Below, one piece after another: positions 1 through 6,931 of a DNA stretch of 15,648 bases. A program made the translations under genes and the position numbers. How positions within the stretch are numbered: the stretch's first letter is position 1; each line of letters begins with the position of its first letter. The DNA is from DATKIY01 sp035543875 (GTDB lineage Bacteria > Actinomycetota > Actinomycetes > JAHEKZ01), in the NCBI GenBank assembly GCA_035543875.1, contig DATKIY010000174.1:1-15648 (forward strand), written 5' to 3'. The notes beneath the pieces are model-generated. The model was not told the DNA's origin and did not search any database. It was given only the letters and a program-made list of their open reading frames with translations.

Positions 1-131
1 GTCCGTCCCCGCTAGTCAAGTTCATGATTCCCACAAGTCAGATAACAACAAATGCGTCCGCGCCGGGATCGGTTTGAAGATCAAACGACACTTCGGGCCC
101 CTCTATCTCCTAGCCCAGGTGCAGGCTCGCC

Positions 132-1400
132 TTAGGTAATCGCCTCCTGCGGCGGGGCGGTACCGGTGGTCGTCGGTGCACGACCCGCTCCGACCAGCAC
201 CTGAATAGCCAGGAGCAGTACAACCACCAAGGTTGTCGACCAGCCGAGCCGTGCCACCGACACGTCGTTGCCCCAAAGCAAGACCACTACACCGAAGACA
301 CCGACCACAACCCGCAGCCAACTTGCGTTCGAAGCTACCCAGCGGCCAGCGCCGCCCACCGGGCCATCGCTGATTGCAGCACCTGCCGCTTCCAAACTTC
401 CCGACAGTGTTCTGCGGACGGCAGTCCCGGAGTTGTTGGACCCCGAAAACCAGCCAGCCACTGCGAGAATTCCGCCGAGCCACAGCAGCACATGCCACCC
501 CCGCGCGAGGTATGACAACAAGGTGTCGAAGAACACGCCACTCGCCGGACCAAACACCGTGCCAGCCAGTTCGTTCACAAAGAGCTGGCGCCCCACCGAC
601 AAGGTGAAAGCGACCAGCAAGGCGTTGAGGGCGAGTCCCACCCCAATGGCGACGGTCATCCGAGACCTGCGGCGGGCAAGCAGCAGTGCCCCGAGGTACA
701 GCCCGGCAACCACCACGATGAGCCACCGCGCCACTGGGTTGCTAAACGCATAGATGGTTCGCGCCTGCTTAAGCTGCGGCGCGTCCAACAACACGATCTG
801 CTTGTCCACGGTGGGAATCGGGACGTTCTCAACAATGGTCAGACCACGAGCAACCAGCCGAGCCTTAACTTGGTCAATGACATCCGAGACATCGAGAACA
901 ACCTGATCCCCCTGTAGCGAGACCGCGCCGCTTTCGTCGCCCTGAAGTAGGCGGACCAACGCCTCTTGGGCTCTGGTGTTAGCCGCGACCCATAGATCTG
1001 CGAACGCGTCCGAGGCTATGAACTCGTGTACCTCGCGGTCGACCAAACCGTTTATCGCGCCGGATAGCGGACCGACTAGCTGCTCCAACCGCGGACGCTC
1101 GGTGATGACGCCGGCGAAGACGTTTTTCAGAATTGCCTCGATGTCGATCTGCTTGTCGATCGCATCGACCACCGTCGTCGCTATGGCGTCCTGTACCGCC
1201 GGCGAGTTCACCAGCGGACCAACCGTGTCCAAGTAGCGCTGACCATCATTGAGTGTTCGTTGTCCCCAGAACGCAACGGCTGCCGGTGTCGTCAGAAGCA
1301 CGGCAAGCACCAAACAGACGACTGCACCGAACGAGCGCCCGTTGAACCGACTATCGACCGCACTAACCTCGACCTTTTCGGCAGTCGATGAGTCTGACAT
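132..1400 (-). CDS. Six-helix integral membrane protein of unknown function
   Basis: The 422-residue protein has one N-terminal transmembrane helix (about 24-46), a long loop (about 47-224) that should lie outside the membrane, and five more hydrophobic segments near 225-243, 248-268, 300-318, 361-376 and 387-405. The loop looks helical and carries a conserved-looking stretch around 134-182 (WVAANTRAQEALVRLL, then SGAVSLQGDQVVLDVSDVI). This architecture resembles uncharacterised membrane proteins common in actinobacteria; I recognise no catalytic motif and give no function. The ATG start is well supported by AAGGAGG six bases upstream (1407-1413). The gene follows the aldo/keto reductase in the same direction after a gap of 147 bases, so it may have its own promoter. 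Gene confidence is high, function unknown. Confidence 0.85.
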   Translation of the reverse strand: MSDSSTAEKVEVSAVDSRFNGRSFGAVVCLVLAVLLTTPAAVAFWGQRTLNDGQRYLDTVGPLVNSPAVQDAIATTVVDAIDKQIDIEAILKNVFAGVITERPRLEQLVGPLSGAINGLVDREVHEFIASDAFADLWVAANTRAQEALVRLLQGDESGAVSLQGDQVVLDVSDVIDQVKARLVARGLTIVENVPIPTVDKQIVLLDAPQLKQARTIYAFSNPVARWLIVVVAGLYLGALLLARRRSRMTVAIGVGLALNALLVAFTLSVGRQLFVNELAGTVFGPASGVFFDTLLSYLARGWHVLLWLGGILAVAGWFSGSNNSGTAVRRTLSGSLEAAGAAISDGPVGGAGRWVASNASWLRVVVGVFGVVVLLWGNDVSVARLGWSTTLVVVLLLAIQVLVGAGRAPTTTGTAPPQEAIT

Positions 1401-1406
1401 AGCGTG

Positions 1407-1413
1407 CCTCCTT
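1407..1413 (-). promoter_or_regulatory. Shine-Dalgarno of the membrane protein gene
   Basis: On the minus strand this reads AAGGAGG, followed by six bases and then ATG at 1400. It is one of the strongest ribosome binding sites in the window and fixes the start. Confidence 0.8.
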
Positions 1414-1481
1414 GGTACTTCTGTCAGCAGTAGGCAACCACAAGCTCCGGGTTAACCATCACGCAGCCTATTGGGCATGAC

Positions 1482-1493
1482 CTGTGGCCACAG
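1482..1493. repeat. 12-bp perfect palindrome CTGTGGCCACAG
   Basis: A perfect palindrome lies in the gap between the aldo/keto reductase stop (1548) and the membrane protein start (1400). A second, 8-bp palindrome (GGTTAACC, 1450-1457) lies closer to the gene. Either could be an operator for a dimeric regulator, but palindromes of this size also occur by chance, and no promoter could be placed with confidence. Confidence 0.3.
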
Positions 1494-1547
1494 CGTATTG
1501 CGCGGGGAAATGCTCGTGAATGTAGCTGCGGCCAGCCATCTCGGCCA

Positions 1548-2504
1548 CTACGCAAAGCCGGGCCCAAGAGTAATCAGCGCCTCAAGCTCGGCACGTGCCT
1601 CGGCGAGGTTGATGGCCGCGGCTTCGGCGTTTTCACGCATGTGCCGACCGTCCCGACTACCCGCAATCGCTGCGCTTACTCCGGGCTGAGCCAACACCCA
1701 CGCAATGGCCGCTTGTGCAACTGTCCAGCCTCGAGCGGCCGCAATTGGCCGAATGCCATCGACTACCGCGAAACTTCGTTCGGCGTTTCCCGGCGCTAGA
1801 AGTCGCTGGTAGAAGGCACTCTCCACCCAAGGTCCGGTCCAGATCGCCCGTACTTCCTCAAGCGATCTACCGGTCAAGATTCCACTGCCAAGCGGCTCAT
1901 AGATGACGACACTGATTCCCAGGTCGCCGCACTCAGCAACCAGGGCGCGGTCGGCTAGGTAGTCAATCATTGACAGGCCGGTCTGCACCACGTCGACGGG
2001 ACGCTGTTTGTTGCAGTTTTCGATTTCCGCCAACTCGTAGTTGGACATTCCGATGGCGCGAACGAGACCTTCGTCCACCAGTTCAGCCATCGCCCCCCAG
2101 GTGTCCTCGAGAGGCACACCGGACTCATCGGGCCAGTGCAGAAAGTACATGTCGATGACATCCCTGCCTAGGCGCCGAAGACTGCCCAGACATGCCTGAT
2201 GGATCTGGTGAGGTCGAAAACCCGACCCGCCTCCGGTGATCTTCGCACCTGGAGCAGCCTTGGTCGCAATCTTGATGTTGGTACCCAGCTTGGCCAGTGC
2301 TGCTCCGATCAGCGACTCGTTGTTTGTGTTGAGGTAGTTCTCGGACGTGTCGAGCCAGTTGACACCCGCATCCAGCGACGCGGTCAGCACGCCAACGGCA
2401 CGGTCAACATCAGGCTCATCGCCTTCCTCCGGGCCTAACTCAAACCCGCCAAGACCTATCCGCGATACAGAAACCTCAGATCCGCCCAGCACCCGCACAT
2501 CCAT
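1548..2504 (-). CDS. Aldo/keto reductase family oxidoreductase
   Basis: This 318-residue protein has the (beta/alpha)8 aldo/keto reductase fold and probably reduces carbonyl compounds with NADPH in the cytoplasm. The catalytic tetrad is visible: Asp52 and Tyr57 in DTSENY, Lys82 in ATKA and His123 in YFLHWPD. The N-terminal GLGGFELG, the central IGMSNY (151-156) and the C-terminal cofactor segment GSRDGRHMRENAE (282-294) are also typical, and the length is normal. The start is supported by GGAGG (2511-2515) six bases upstream of ATG. The gene begins 18 bases after the hutF stop on the same strand, so it is probably the third gene of the amidohydrolase-hutF operon. Its substrate cannot be read from sequence; a link to histidine breakdown is inference from position alone. 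Confidence 0.92.
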   Translation of the reverse strand: MDVRVLGGSEVSVSRIGLGGFELGPEEGDEPDVDRAVGVLTASLDAGVNWLDTSENYLNTNNESLIGAALAKLGTNIKIATKAAPGAKITGGGSGFRPHQIHQACLGSLRRLGRDVIDMYFLHWPDESGVPLEDTWGAMAELVDEGLVRAIGMSNYELAEIENCNKQRPVDVVQTGLSMIDYLADRALVAECGDLGISVVIYEPLGSGILTGRSLEEVRAIWTGPWVESAFYQRLLAPGNAERSFAVVDGIRPIAAARGWTVAQAAIAWVLAQPGVSAAIAGSRDGRHMRENAEAAAINLAEARAELEALITLGPGFA

Positions 2505-2522
2505 GGAGTACCTCCAAGCGCG

Positions 2523-3827
2523 TTACGCCCACAACGGCTCGATCGCCTCACCAAGCAGTGAACCAACATCACCAAGCAGATGTTGGCCGCTGGCCACGAT
2601 GAACCGCCCATCAACCATGACGCTATCGATGTCCGCCTTCGACGCGGTCAACATCACATCCGAGGGGCTCGTGCCAGCCGTGCTGGCTGTGTCCAAACGT
2701 ACCGCTACCAGGTCGGCTCTGGCACCGGCTGCCAGCTGACCCGAATCCCAGCCGAGGCTGTCGTGACAAGTCAGGGTCGCGAGTAGCTCGGCCGGTTGAA
2801 ACCGACCTCGCCTCGATGACACCAGGCGCTCGTTCATCTCCAACGCACGCGCCTCTTCAAGCATGTCAGTGATCGTGTGCTGATCGCTGCCAAGCGACAG
2901 GCGTGCACCAGCGTCCAGAAGCACACGTGCAGGGCCGATGCCATCCGCCAAGTCGCGTTCAGTGGTCGGGCAAAAACAGGCGGTGGAGCCAGAACCCGTC
3001 AAAGTCATGATGTCCGCAGCGGTTAGGTGGGTCGCGTGCACTGCGGTGGTGTGCACGCCAAGAGCTCCGACATCGTCAAGCAGTGCAGTCGGGGTTTTTC
3101 CGTAGTACTCCTGGCATGCCTCGTTCTCAGCTCGCTGTTCGGAAAGATGGACATGCAACGGTTTCTGACCAGACGCAAAAACAACCGTAGAAATTTGTTC
3201 ACGCGGTACGGCGCGCACGGAGTGAATGGCTGCTCCAACCTTCATACCGCCTGAGGGGGTCAATTCGTCCACTCGAGCAGCCCACGACGCCGCGTCGTCG
3301 TCGGCGAATCGAAGTTGGACTTCGTCCAACGGGAGGTGACCGTCGCCCGAGAGACCCCCTGTGAGGTAGCAGGTGTCCAGCAGCGTAAGTCGGATGCCAG
3401 CGTCCGTGGCCGCCTGCCGCAACGCTTCAGCCATCGCGTTGGCGTCGGAATACCGCTGGCCGCCTGGAGCGTGATGCAGGTAGTGAAACTCACCGACACT
3501 GGTGACTCCTGAAAGCGCCATCTCTGCGTAGGTCGCTCGGGCCAGACTTAAGTAGCTATCCGGGTCGAGCCGCTCGGCAACCGCGTACATTCGTTTGCGC
3601 CACGTCCAAAAGTCACCACCAACTTCCGAGGTACGTCCGCGCAAGGCCCGGTGGAAGGCGTGACTGTGGCAGTTTGCAAAACCTGGGAGCACAATCCCTG
3701 GAAGTCGTGTGGCATCGCCGGCAGCCGAGCCTGGGGTTACCGACACGAATCGGCCATCCTGCACATCAAACGCAACGTCACGCGCCAATCCCGTTGGGAG
3801 CATCGCGTACGCAGCAAAGGCCTTCAT
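2523..3827 (-). CDS. hutF: Formimidoylglutamate deiminase (HutF)
   Basis: HutF hydrolyses N-formimidoyl-L-glutamate to N-formyl-L-glutamate and ammonia in the five-step histidine utilisation pathway. From the ATG at 3827 the protein has 434 residues, near the usual length. Amidohydrolase-superfamily zinc ligands are visible: His54 and His56 in CHSHAFHR, His227 in HVHLSEQ, and Asp315 in LGSDQH; Glu230 and His264 (AVHATHLT) are likely catalytic. The FHRALRGR stretch with DFWTWRKRMY just after it is characteristic of HutF rather than of guanine or chlorohydrolases. A longer in-frame reading back to 3878 exists, but ATG 3827 has AGGAG eight bases upstream and overlaps the preceding stop as TGATG, so the two genes are probably translationally coupled. 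The enzyme should act in the cytoplasm. Confidence 0.93.
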   Translation of the reverse strand: MKAFAAYAMLPTGLARDVAFDVQDGRFVSVTPGSAAGDATRLPGIVLPGFANCHSHAFHRALRGRTSEVGGDFWTWRKRMYAVAERLDPDSYLSLARATYAEMALSGVTSVGEFHYLHHAPGGQRYSDANAMAEALRQAATDAGIRLTLLDTCYLTGGLSGDGHLPLDEVQLRFADDDAASWAARVDELTPSGGMKVGAAIHSVRAVPREQISTVVFASGQKPLHVHLSEQRAENEACQEYYGKTPTALLDDVGALGVHTTAVHATHLTAADIMTLTGSGSTACFCPTTERDLADGIGPARVLLDAGARLSLGSDQHTITDMLEEARALEMNERLVSSRRGRFQPAELLATLTCHDSLGWDSGQLAAGARADLVAVRLDTASTAGTSPSDVMLTASKADIDSVMVDGRFIVASGQHLLGDVGSLLGEAIEPLWA

Positions 3828-5014
3828 CAAGCAAGCTCCTCTACAGCCCGCGCCAGTGCGGCGACTCCCGCCAGACAATCGTCGCGCTCTGCGTACTCCG
3901 CCGGAGAGTGGGAGACACCGCTTGGGTTCCGAACGAAGAGCATCGCGCTGGGCACACCTGCACGCGCCAGGACACCCGCGTCGTGGCCGGCTCCGGTTGA
4001 GATCATTGGTGCGTCGTCCAGCGTCCTTGCAAGTCGCGACGCCAATGCAGCGTCGAAGCTGACCTCACCGGAAAACGACTCCTCGATAGCCGCCGCGCCT
4101 CCGCTTTTGGCAACTTCGGCTACGACTTCGCGCACCGACAACTCGTCAGGTCCACGAGTATCAAGCCAGGCGGTGACGCGAGAGGGTATGGCGTTAACGG
4201 CATTCGGCTCGATGTGTAATTTCCCCACGGTGGCAACACAGTTGCGCCTCGAGGCTGCGTCACGCGCGGTGCTGATCAGCGCCGCCAGATCGAGCGTAGG
4301 GTCTCGCCGATCGGCCAGTCGTGTTGTTCCGGCATGGTTCGCCTCGCCGACGAGGTCGATCCGCCACCTGCCGTGCGGCCAGATGGAAGTTCCGACGGCA
4401 ACCGCCCGGCCGCGCTCCCCGAGCAGGCGTCCCTGCTCGACATGGAGTTCGACAAACACTCCGATTCGGCGGAGTGTTTCCTGGTCGATTCCGATTGTTG
4501 TCGGGTCGCGTCCTGCGCCAGACATCGCATCAGCCATCGACGTTCCAGTTTCGTCGCGTAGTGAAAGCGCGCGGTCGGCGCTTAAGGCACCAGTGATGAT
4601 TTGTGATCCGGCGCACGCAACCCCAAACCGTGCACCTTCCTCGTCTCCGAAGTTCACGACGCCGATTGGACGACGCGGCGTGAACCCTTGATTTCTCAGC
4701 GAGTCGATCGCAGCAAACGACGAGACAACGCCGAGGGGACCGTCAAATGCACCACCGTCCGGCACCGAATCCAGGTGCGAGCCGATCACCACCCCTGCAT
4801 CATTTGACGCAACTGCGGCGTCGGGGGCGCCCCACCAGGCCCACTGGTTGCCAGCGCGGTCGGTGGTTAGGTCCAGACCTCGTGCGGCTGACTCGCCGGC
4901 GAACCATTCGCGCAAGGTCGCGTCTTCGTTGGTCCACGCGAACCTTCGGTAACCGCCAGTGCGCGCGTTGCGTCCAACTGGTTCGAGCGCTGACCACAGC
5001 TGGTCGAATGTCAC
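3827..5014 (-). CDS. M20-family allantoate amidohydrolase-like enzyme, probable N-formylglutamate hydrolase
   Basis: A two-metal M20 amidohydrolase of the allantoate amidohydrolase / N-carbamoyl-amino-acid hydrolase group. Numbered from GTG 5014 (395 residues), it shows the metal ligands His80 and Asp91 in GSHLDSVPDGGAFDG, Glu125-Glu126 in GDEEGARFG, His191 in ELHVEQG and His369 in GVSHSPAE, plus HAGTT in the dimerisation domain. Such genes sit beside hutF in several actinobacteria, including Streptomyces (from memory). No separate N-formylglutamate deformylase (HutG) is seen, so removing formate from N-formylglutamate is the likely job; this is inference. Start: a longer frame runs to GTG 5059 but lacks a ribosome site and ends in the palindrome arm. 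GTG 5014 is preceded by GGTGATC, and VTFDQLW resembles the usual N-terminus. The stop overlaps hutF by one base. Confidence 0.88.
   Translation of the reverse strand: MTFDQLWSALEPVGRNARTGGYRRFAWTNEDATLREWFAGESAARGLDLTTDRAGNQWAWWGAPDAAVASNDAGVVIGSHLDSVPDGGAFDGPLGVVSSFAAIDSLRNQGFTPRRPIGVVNFGDEEGARFGVACAGSQIITGALSADRALSLRDETGTSMADAMSGAGRDPTTIGIDQETLRRIGVFVELHVEQGRLLGERGRAVAVGTSIWPHGRWRIDLVGEANHAGTTRLADRRDPTLDLAALISTARDAASRRNCVATVGKLHIEPNAVNAIPSRVTAWLDTRGPDELSVREVVAEVAKSGGAAAIEESFSGEVSFDAALASRLARTLDDAPMISTGAGHDAGVLARAGVPSAMLFVRNPSGVSHSPAEYAERDDCLAGVAALARAVEELA
3836..3840 (-). promoter_or_regulatory. Shine-Dalgarno of hutF that decides its start
   Basis: AGGAG on the minus strand, eight bases before ATG 3827-3825. 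It lies inside the 3' end of the upstream amidohydrolase gene. It favours this ATG over the start at 3878, which would give a long overlap and an N-terminal extension without family character. Confidence 0.75.
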
Positions 5015-5019
5015 CCCGA

Positions 5020-5026
5020 GATCACC
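5020..5026 (-). promoter_or_regulatory. Shine-Dalgarno-like GGTGATC before the amidohydrolase
   Basis: On the minus strand GGTGATC, five bases before GTG 5014, is fully complementary to the GATCACC part of the 16S rRNA 3' end. It is off-centre from the usual GGAGG but plausible. It is the main sequence argument for starting at 5014 rather than 5059 or 5047. Confidence 0.45.
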
Positions 5027-5056
5027 ATGTTCTGAAACATAACGCACGCCATCACC

Positions 5057-5138
5057 CACCCTCGTGATCGGAGCGCTACAGTCAAATCAGGGCCAAAATT
5101 GGCAGGACAGTGACTGAGGCGCTCAGATCACGAGGGTG
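5057..5138. repeat. 82-bp imperfect palindrome between reductase and amidohydrolase genes
   Basis: Arms 5057-5084 and 5111-5138 pair at 25 of 28 positions; the outer 13 bases (CACCCTCGTGATC) pair perfectly with their partner. Mismatches are at 5070/5125, 5077/5118 and 5078/5117. A further 5-bp inner stem (5092-5096 with 5099-5103) shares the same centre at 5097.5. The right arm ends at the base next to the reductase stop codon (5139-5141), and the left arm ends 42 bases before the preferred amidohydrolase start. In minus-strand RNA it would form a long hairpin immediately after translation of the reductase ends. It may be a terminator lacking a U-tract, an operator, or a small palindromic element; no target-site duplication is evident, and I noticed no other copy in the window. 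Confidence 0.85.
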
Positions 5139-5861
5139 TTAGCGGTACTCCGGGTTTTCGAAATCGAACCGGGCCCCGGCGTCCCACGCATCGCGCTGGT
5201 TGCCTTGCGCTGGAATTCCACCAGCCGATTTCAACATCGCGGCAACGTGCATGAGATTCCACGTCATGAAGGTCGTATTGCGATTCGTAAAGTCGTTCTC
5301 TGGACCACCTGAGCCTTCGTCCAGATACGACGGGCCCGGTCCAGCCTCGCCGATCCACCCAGCGTCGGCCTGAGGAGGGATCGTGTATCCCAAATGCTGA
5401 AGGCTGTACAAGACATTCATAGCGCAGTGCTTGACGCCGTCCTCGTTGCCAGTGATGAGACATCCACCTACGCGGCCATAGAACGCGTACTGCCCTGCAT
5501 CGTTGAGCAGACTGGAGCAGGCGTATAGACGCTCGATGATGCGCTTGGTCACTGAGCTGTTGTCGCCGAGCCAGATTGGGCCTGCAACCACCAATATGTC
5601 GGCTGCCAGGATTCTCGGAAAGAGGTCCGGCCACGCATCATGCGCCGCGCCGTGCTCGGTCATATCGGGCCAGACACCAGTAGCGATGTCATGGTCGATA
5701 GCGCGGATCACCTCAACGTCGACGCCGTGCTTACGCATGACGTTGGCACTTGCATCGATGAGGCCGGCAGTGTTCGAAACCTCTGGACTCGGTTTCAAGG
5801 TGCCGTTGATAAACACTGCGCGTAGGTCGTCGAAACGCAGGTCAGTAGTCGTTGCGGTCAT
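5139..5861 (-). CDS. Flavodoxin-fold NAD(P)H-dependent FMN reductase family protein
   Basis: From ATG 5861 this is a 240-residue cytoplasmic protein of the NAD(P)H-dependent FMN reductase / flavodoxin-like superfamily. The N-terminal strand and phosphate-binding loop are AVFINGTLKPSPEVSNT (about 15-31). ADILVVAGPIWLGDNSSVTK (about 87-106) is the typical second flavin-contacting segment, and GGCLITGNEDGVKHC (about 132-146) the third. It should bind FMN and reduce it, or a small acceptor, with NAD(P)H; the substrate is unknown. A longer frame begins at TTG 5882, but GGAGG (5866-5870) directly precedes ATG 5861. The stop codon abuts the large palindrome, which may separate its transcript from the amidohydrolase operon. 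It is divergent from the LigD-type gene. Confidence 0.88.
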   Translation of the reverse strand: MTATTTDLRFDDLRAVFINGTLKPSPEVSNTAGLIDASANVMRKHGVDVEVIRAIDHDIATGVWPDMTEHGAAHDAWPDLFPRILAADILVVAGPIWLGDNSSVTKRIIERLYACSSLLNDAGQYAFYGRVGGCLITGNEDGVKHCAMNVLYSLQHLGYTIPPQADAGWIGEAGPGPSYLDEGSGGPENDFTNRNTTFMTWNLMHVAAMLKSAGGIPAQGNQRDAWDAGARFDFENPEYR

Positions 5862-5865
5862 CTCG

Positions 5866-5870
5866 CCTCC
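5866..5870 (-). promoter_or_regulatory. Shine-Dalgarno deciding the reductase start
   Basis: GGAGG on the minus strand, four bases before ATG 5861. It lies inside the short N-terminal extension that the TTG at 5882 would add, and so argues against that start. Confidence 0.7.
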
Positions 5871-5941
5871 ACGGGGGATCAACTAGACATCATGTAGCCA
5901 ATCAGCATTCCCCGCCACCCTTCGGACCGACCCTTCGGCCG

Positions 5942-5947
5942 TAGGTT
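5942..5947 (+). promoter_or_regulatory. Candidate -10 element of a leaderless LigD-type transcript
   Basis: TAGGTT fits TANNNT and lies six bases before ATG 5954, the spacing seen for leaderless actinobacterial transcripts. There is no purine-rich ribosome binding site of the usual kind at this start. No good -35 is visible; the region upstream contains a direct repeat ACCCTTCGG (5917-5925 and 5930-5938). Confidence 0.35.
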
Positions 5948-5953
5948 GGGGTC

Positions 5954-6931
5954 ATGCCAAAGGAGTCAAGCAAGTCGCCATCGATTGAGGTCGAGGCGGG
6001 CCTGCGCGAAGTTCGCATCAGCAACCCGGACCGGGTGTACTTCCCCGCGACCGGTGCGACCAAGCTTGACCTCGTCAGGTATTACCTCAGCGTCGGCGAC
6101 GGAATCGTCAATGCACTTCGAGACCGCCCGTGCATGCTCCACCGATTCCCCAAAGGTGTGGATGGCGCGAAGGTCCATCAGAAGCGGCTGCCCAGTGGAG
6201 CGCCGCCCTGGGTCGAAACAGTGCGTGTGCACTTTCCACGCTACAACCGAACGGCAGACGAGCTGTGCGTCACCGAGATCGGAAGCGTGATCTGGGCCGT
6301 TCAAATGTCGACGGTCGAGTTTCATCCGTGGAACAGCCGGCGTTCGGACACCGAAAAGCCCGATGAATGGCGCATCGACCTAGACCCGATGCCACTGTGT
6401 GACTTCGCGACGGTACGTCGCGTGACCCACGTCGTTCGTGAGATCCTGGTCGAGCTTGGTGCTGTCGGCTACCCGAAGACCAGCGGGGGCAAAGGCATAC
6501 ACGTGTACGTCCGCATTGAGCCACGTTGGGGCTTCCAGGACGTGAGGCGGGCAGCCTTGGCGTTCGCCCGCGAAGTTGAGCGGAGAATGCCCGACCTCGT
6601 AACGACCGAGTGGTGGCGACGTGACCGCGATCCACACAGTCTGTTCGTCGACTACAACCAAAACGCGCGCGATCACACGATTGCGAGTGCATACAGCGTG
6701 CGAGGCAATGCGCTCGGCACCGTGTCGACCCCAGTGCGCTGGGACGAGGTTGACGACATCCAGCCGACCGACTTCACCATGACGTCGGTCACAGAGCGCT
6801 ACCGCAAACTAGGCGACCTACACGCTGACATCGACGCGAACCGATTCGACATCAGCCCGCTTCTTGAGTGGGCCGACCAGTCCGAACGCGACGAGCCCAG
6901 CGACAAGCCCAGCGACGACTCCGCTGGCTAG
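5954..6931 (+). CDS. LigD-type primase/polymerase domain protein (stand-alone)
   Basis: The 325-residue protein is a PolDom of the archaeo-eukaryotic primase superfamily, as found in bacterial LigD. In non-homologous end joining this domain adds nucleotides, often ribonucleotides, at DNA ends. The catalytic residues are present: Asp142 and Asp144 in WRIDLDP, the substrate loop SGGKGIHV (177-184), and the third Asp, Asp233, in FVDYNQNARDHTIAS. MLHRFPKGVDG (61-71) and STVEFHPW (119-126) are also family signatures. No ligase or phosphoesterase domain is attached; the C-terminus ends in an acidic Ser/Asp/Lys/Pro tail encoded partly by a 12-bp tandem repeat (6895-6918). No Ku or ligase gene lies in the window. 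The gene is divergent from the reductase and its TAG directly abuts the MMPL stop codon. A weak hairpin (6909-6914 with 6922-6927) overlaps its end. Confidence 0.93.
   Translation: MPKESSKSPSIEVEAGLREVRISNPDRVYFPATGATKLDLVRYYLSVGDGIVNALRDRPCMLHRFPKGVDGAKVHQKRLPSGAPPWVETVRVHFPRYNRTADELCVTEIGSVIWAVQMSTVEFHPWNSRRSDTEKPDEWRIDLDPMPLCDFATVRRVTHVVREILVELGAVGYPKTSGGKGIHVYVRIEPRWGFQDVRRAALAFAREVERRMPDLVTTEWWRRDRDPHSLFVDYNQNARDHTIASAYSVRGNALGTVSTPVRWDEVDDIQPTDFTMTSVTERYRKLGDLHADIDANRFDISPLLEWADQSERDEPSDKPSDDSAG

Noticed and set aside
103..726. A 207-codon minus-strand frame at the left edge
   Set aside because: It overlaps the membrane protein gene in another frame on the same strand, has an Arg/Gly/Cys-rich translation, and lacks a ribosome site. 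The membrane protein has a strong ribosome site and clear helices.
3828..3878. A 17-residue N-terminal extension of hutF
   Set aside because: The ATG at 3827 has AGGAG upstream and a one-base stop-start overlap; the extension is unlike HutF N-termini and would overlap the previous gene by about 50 bases.
3651..4691. A 346-codon open frame on the plus strand
   Set aside because: It lies opposite hutF and the amidohydrolase, both of which have complete catalytic motifs. Its translation is rich in Ser, Arg and Ala without domain character, as expected from the complement of GC-rich genes.
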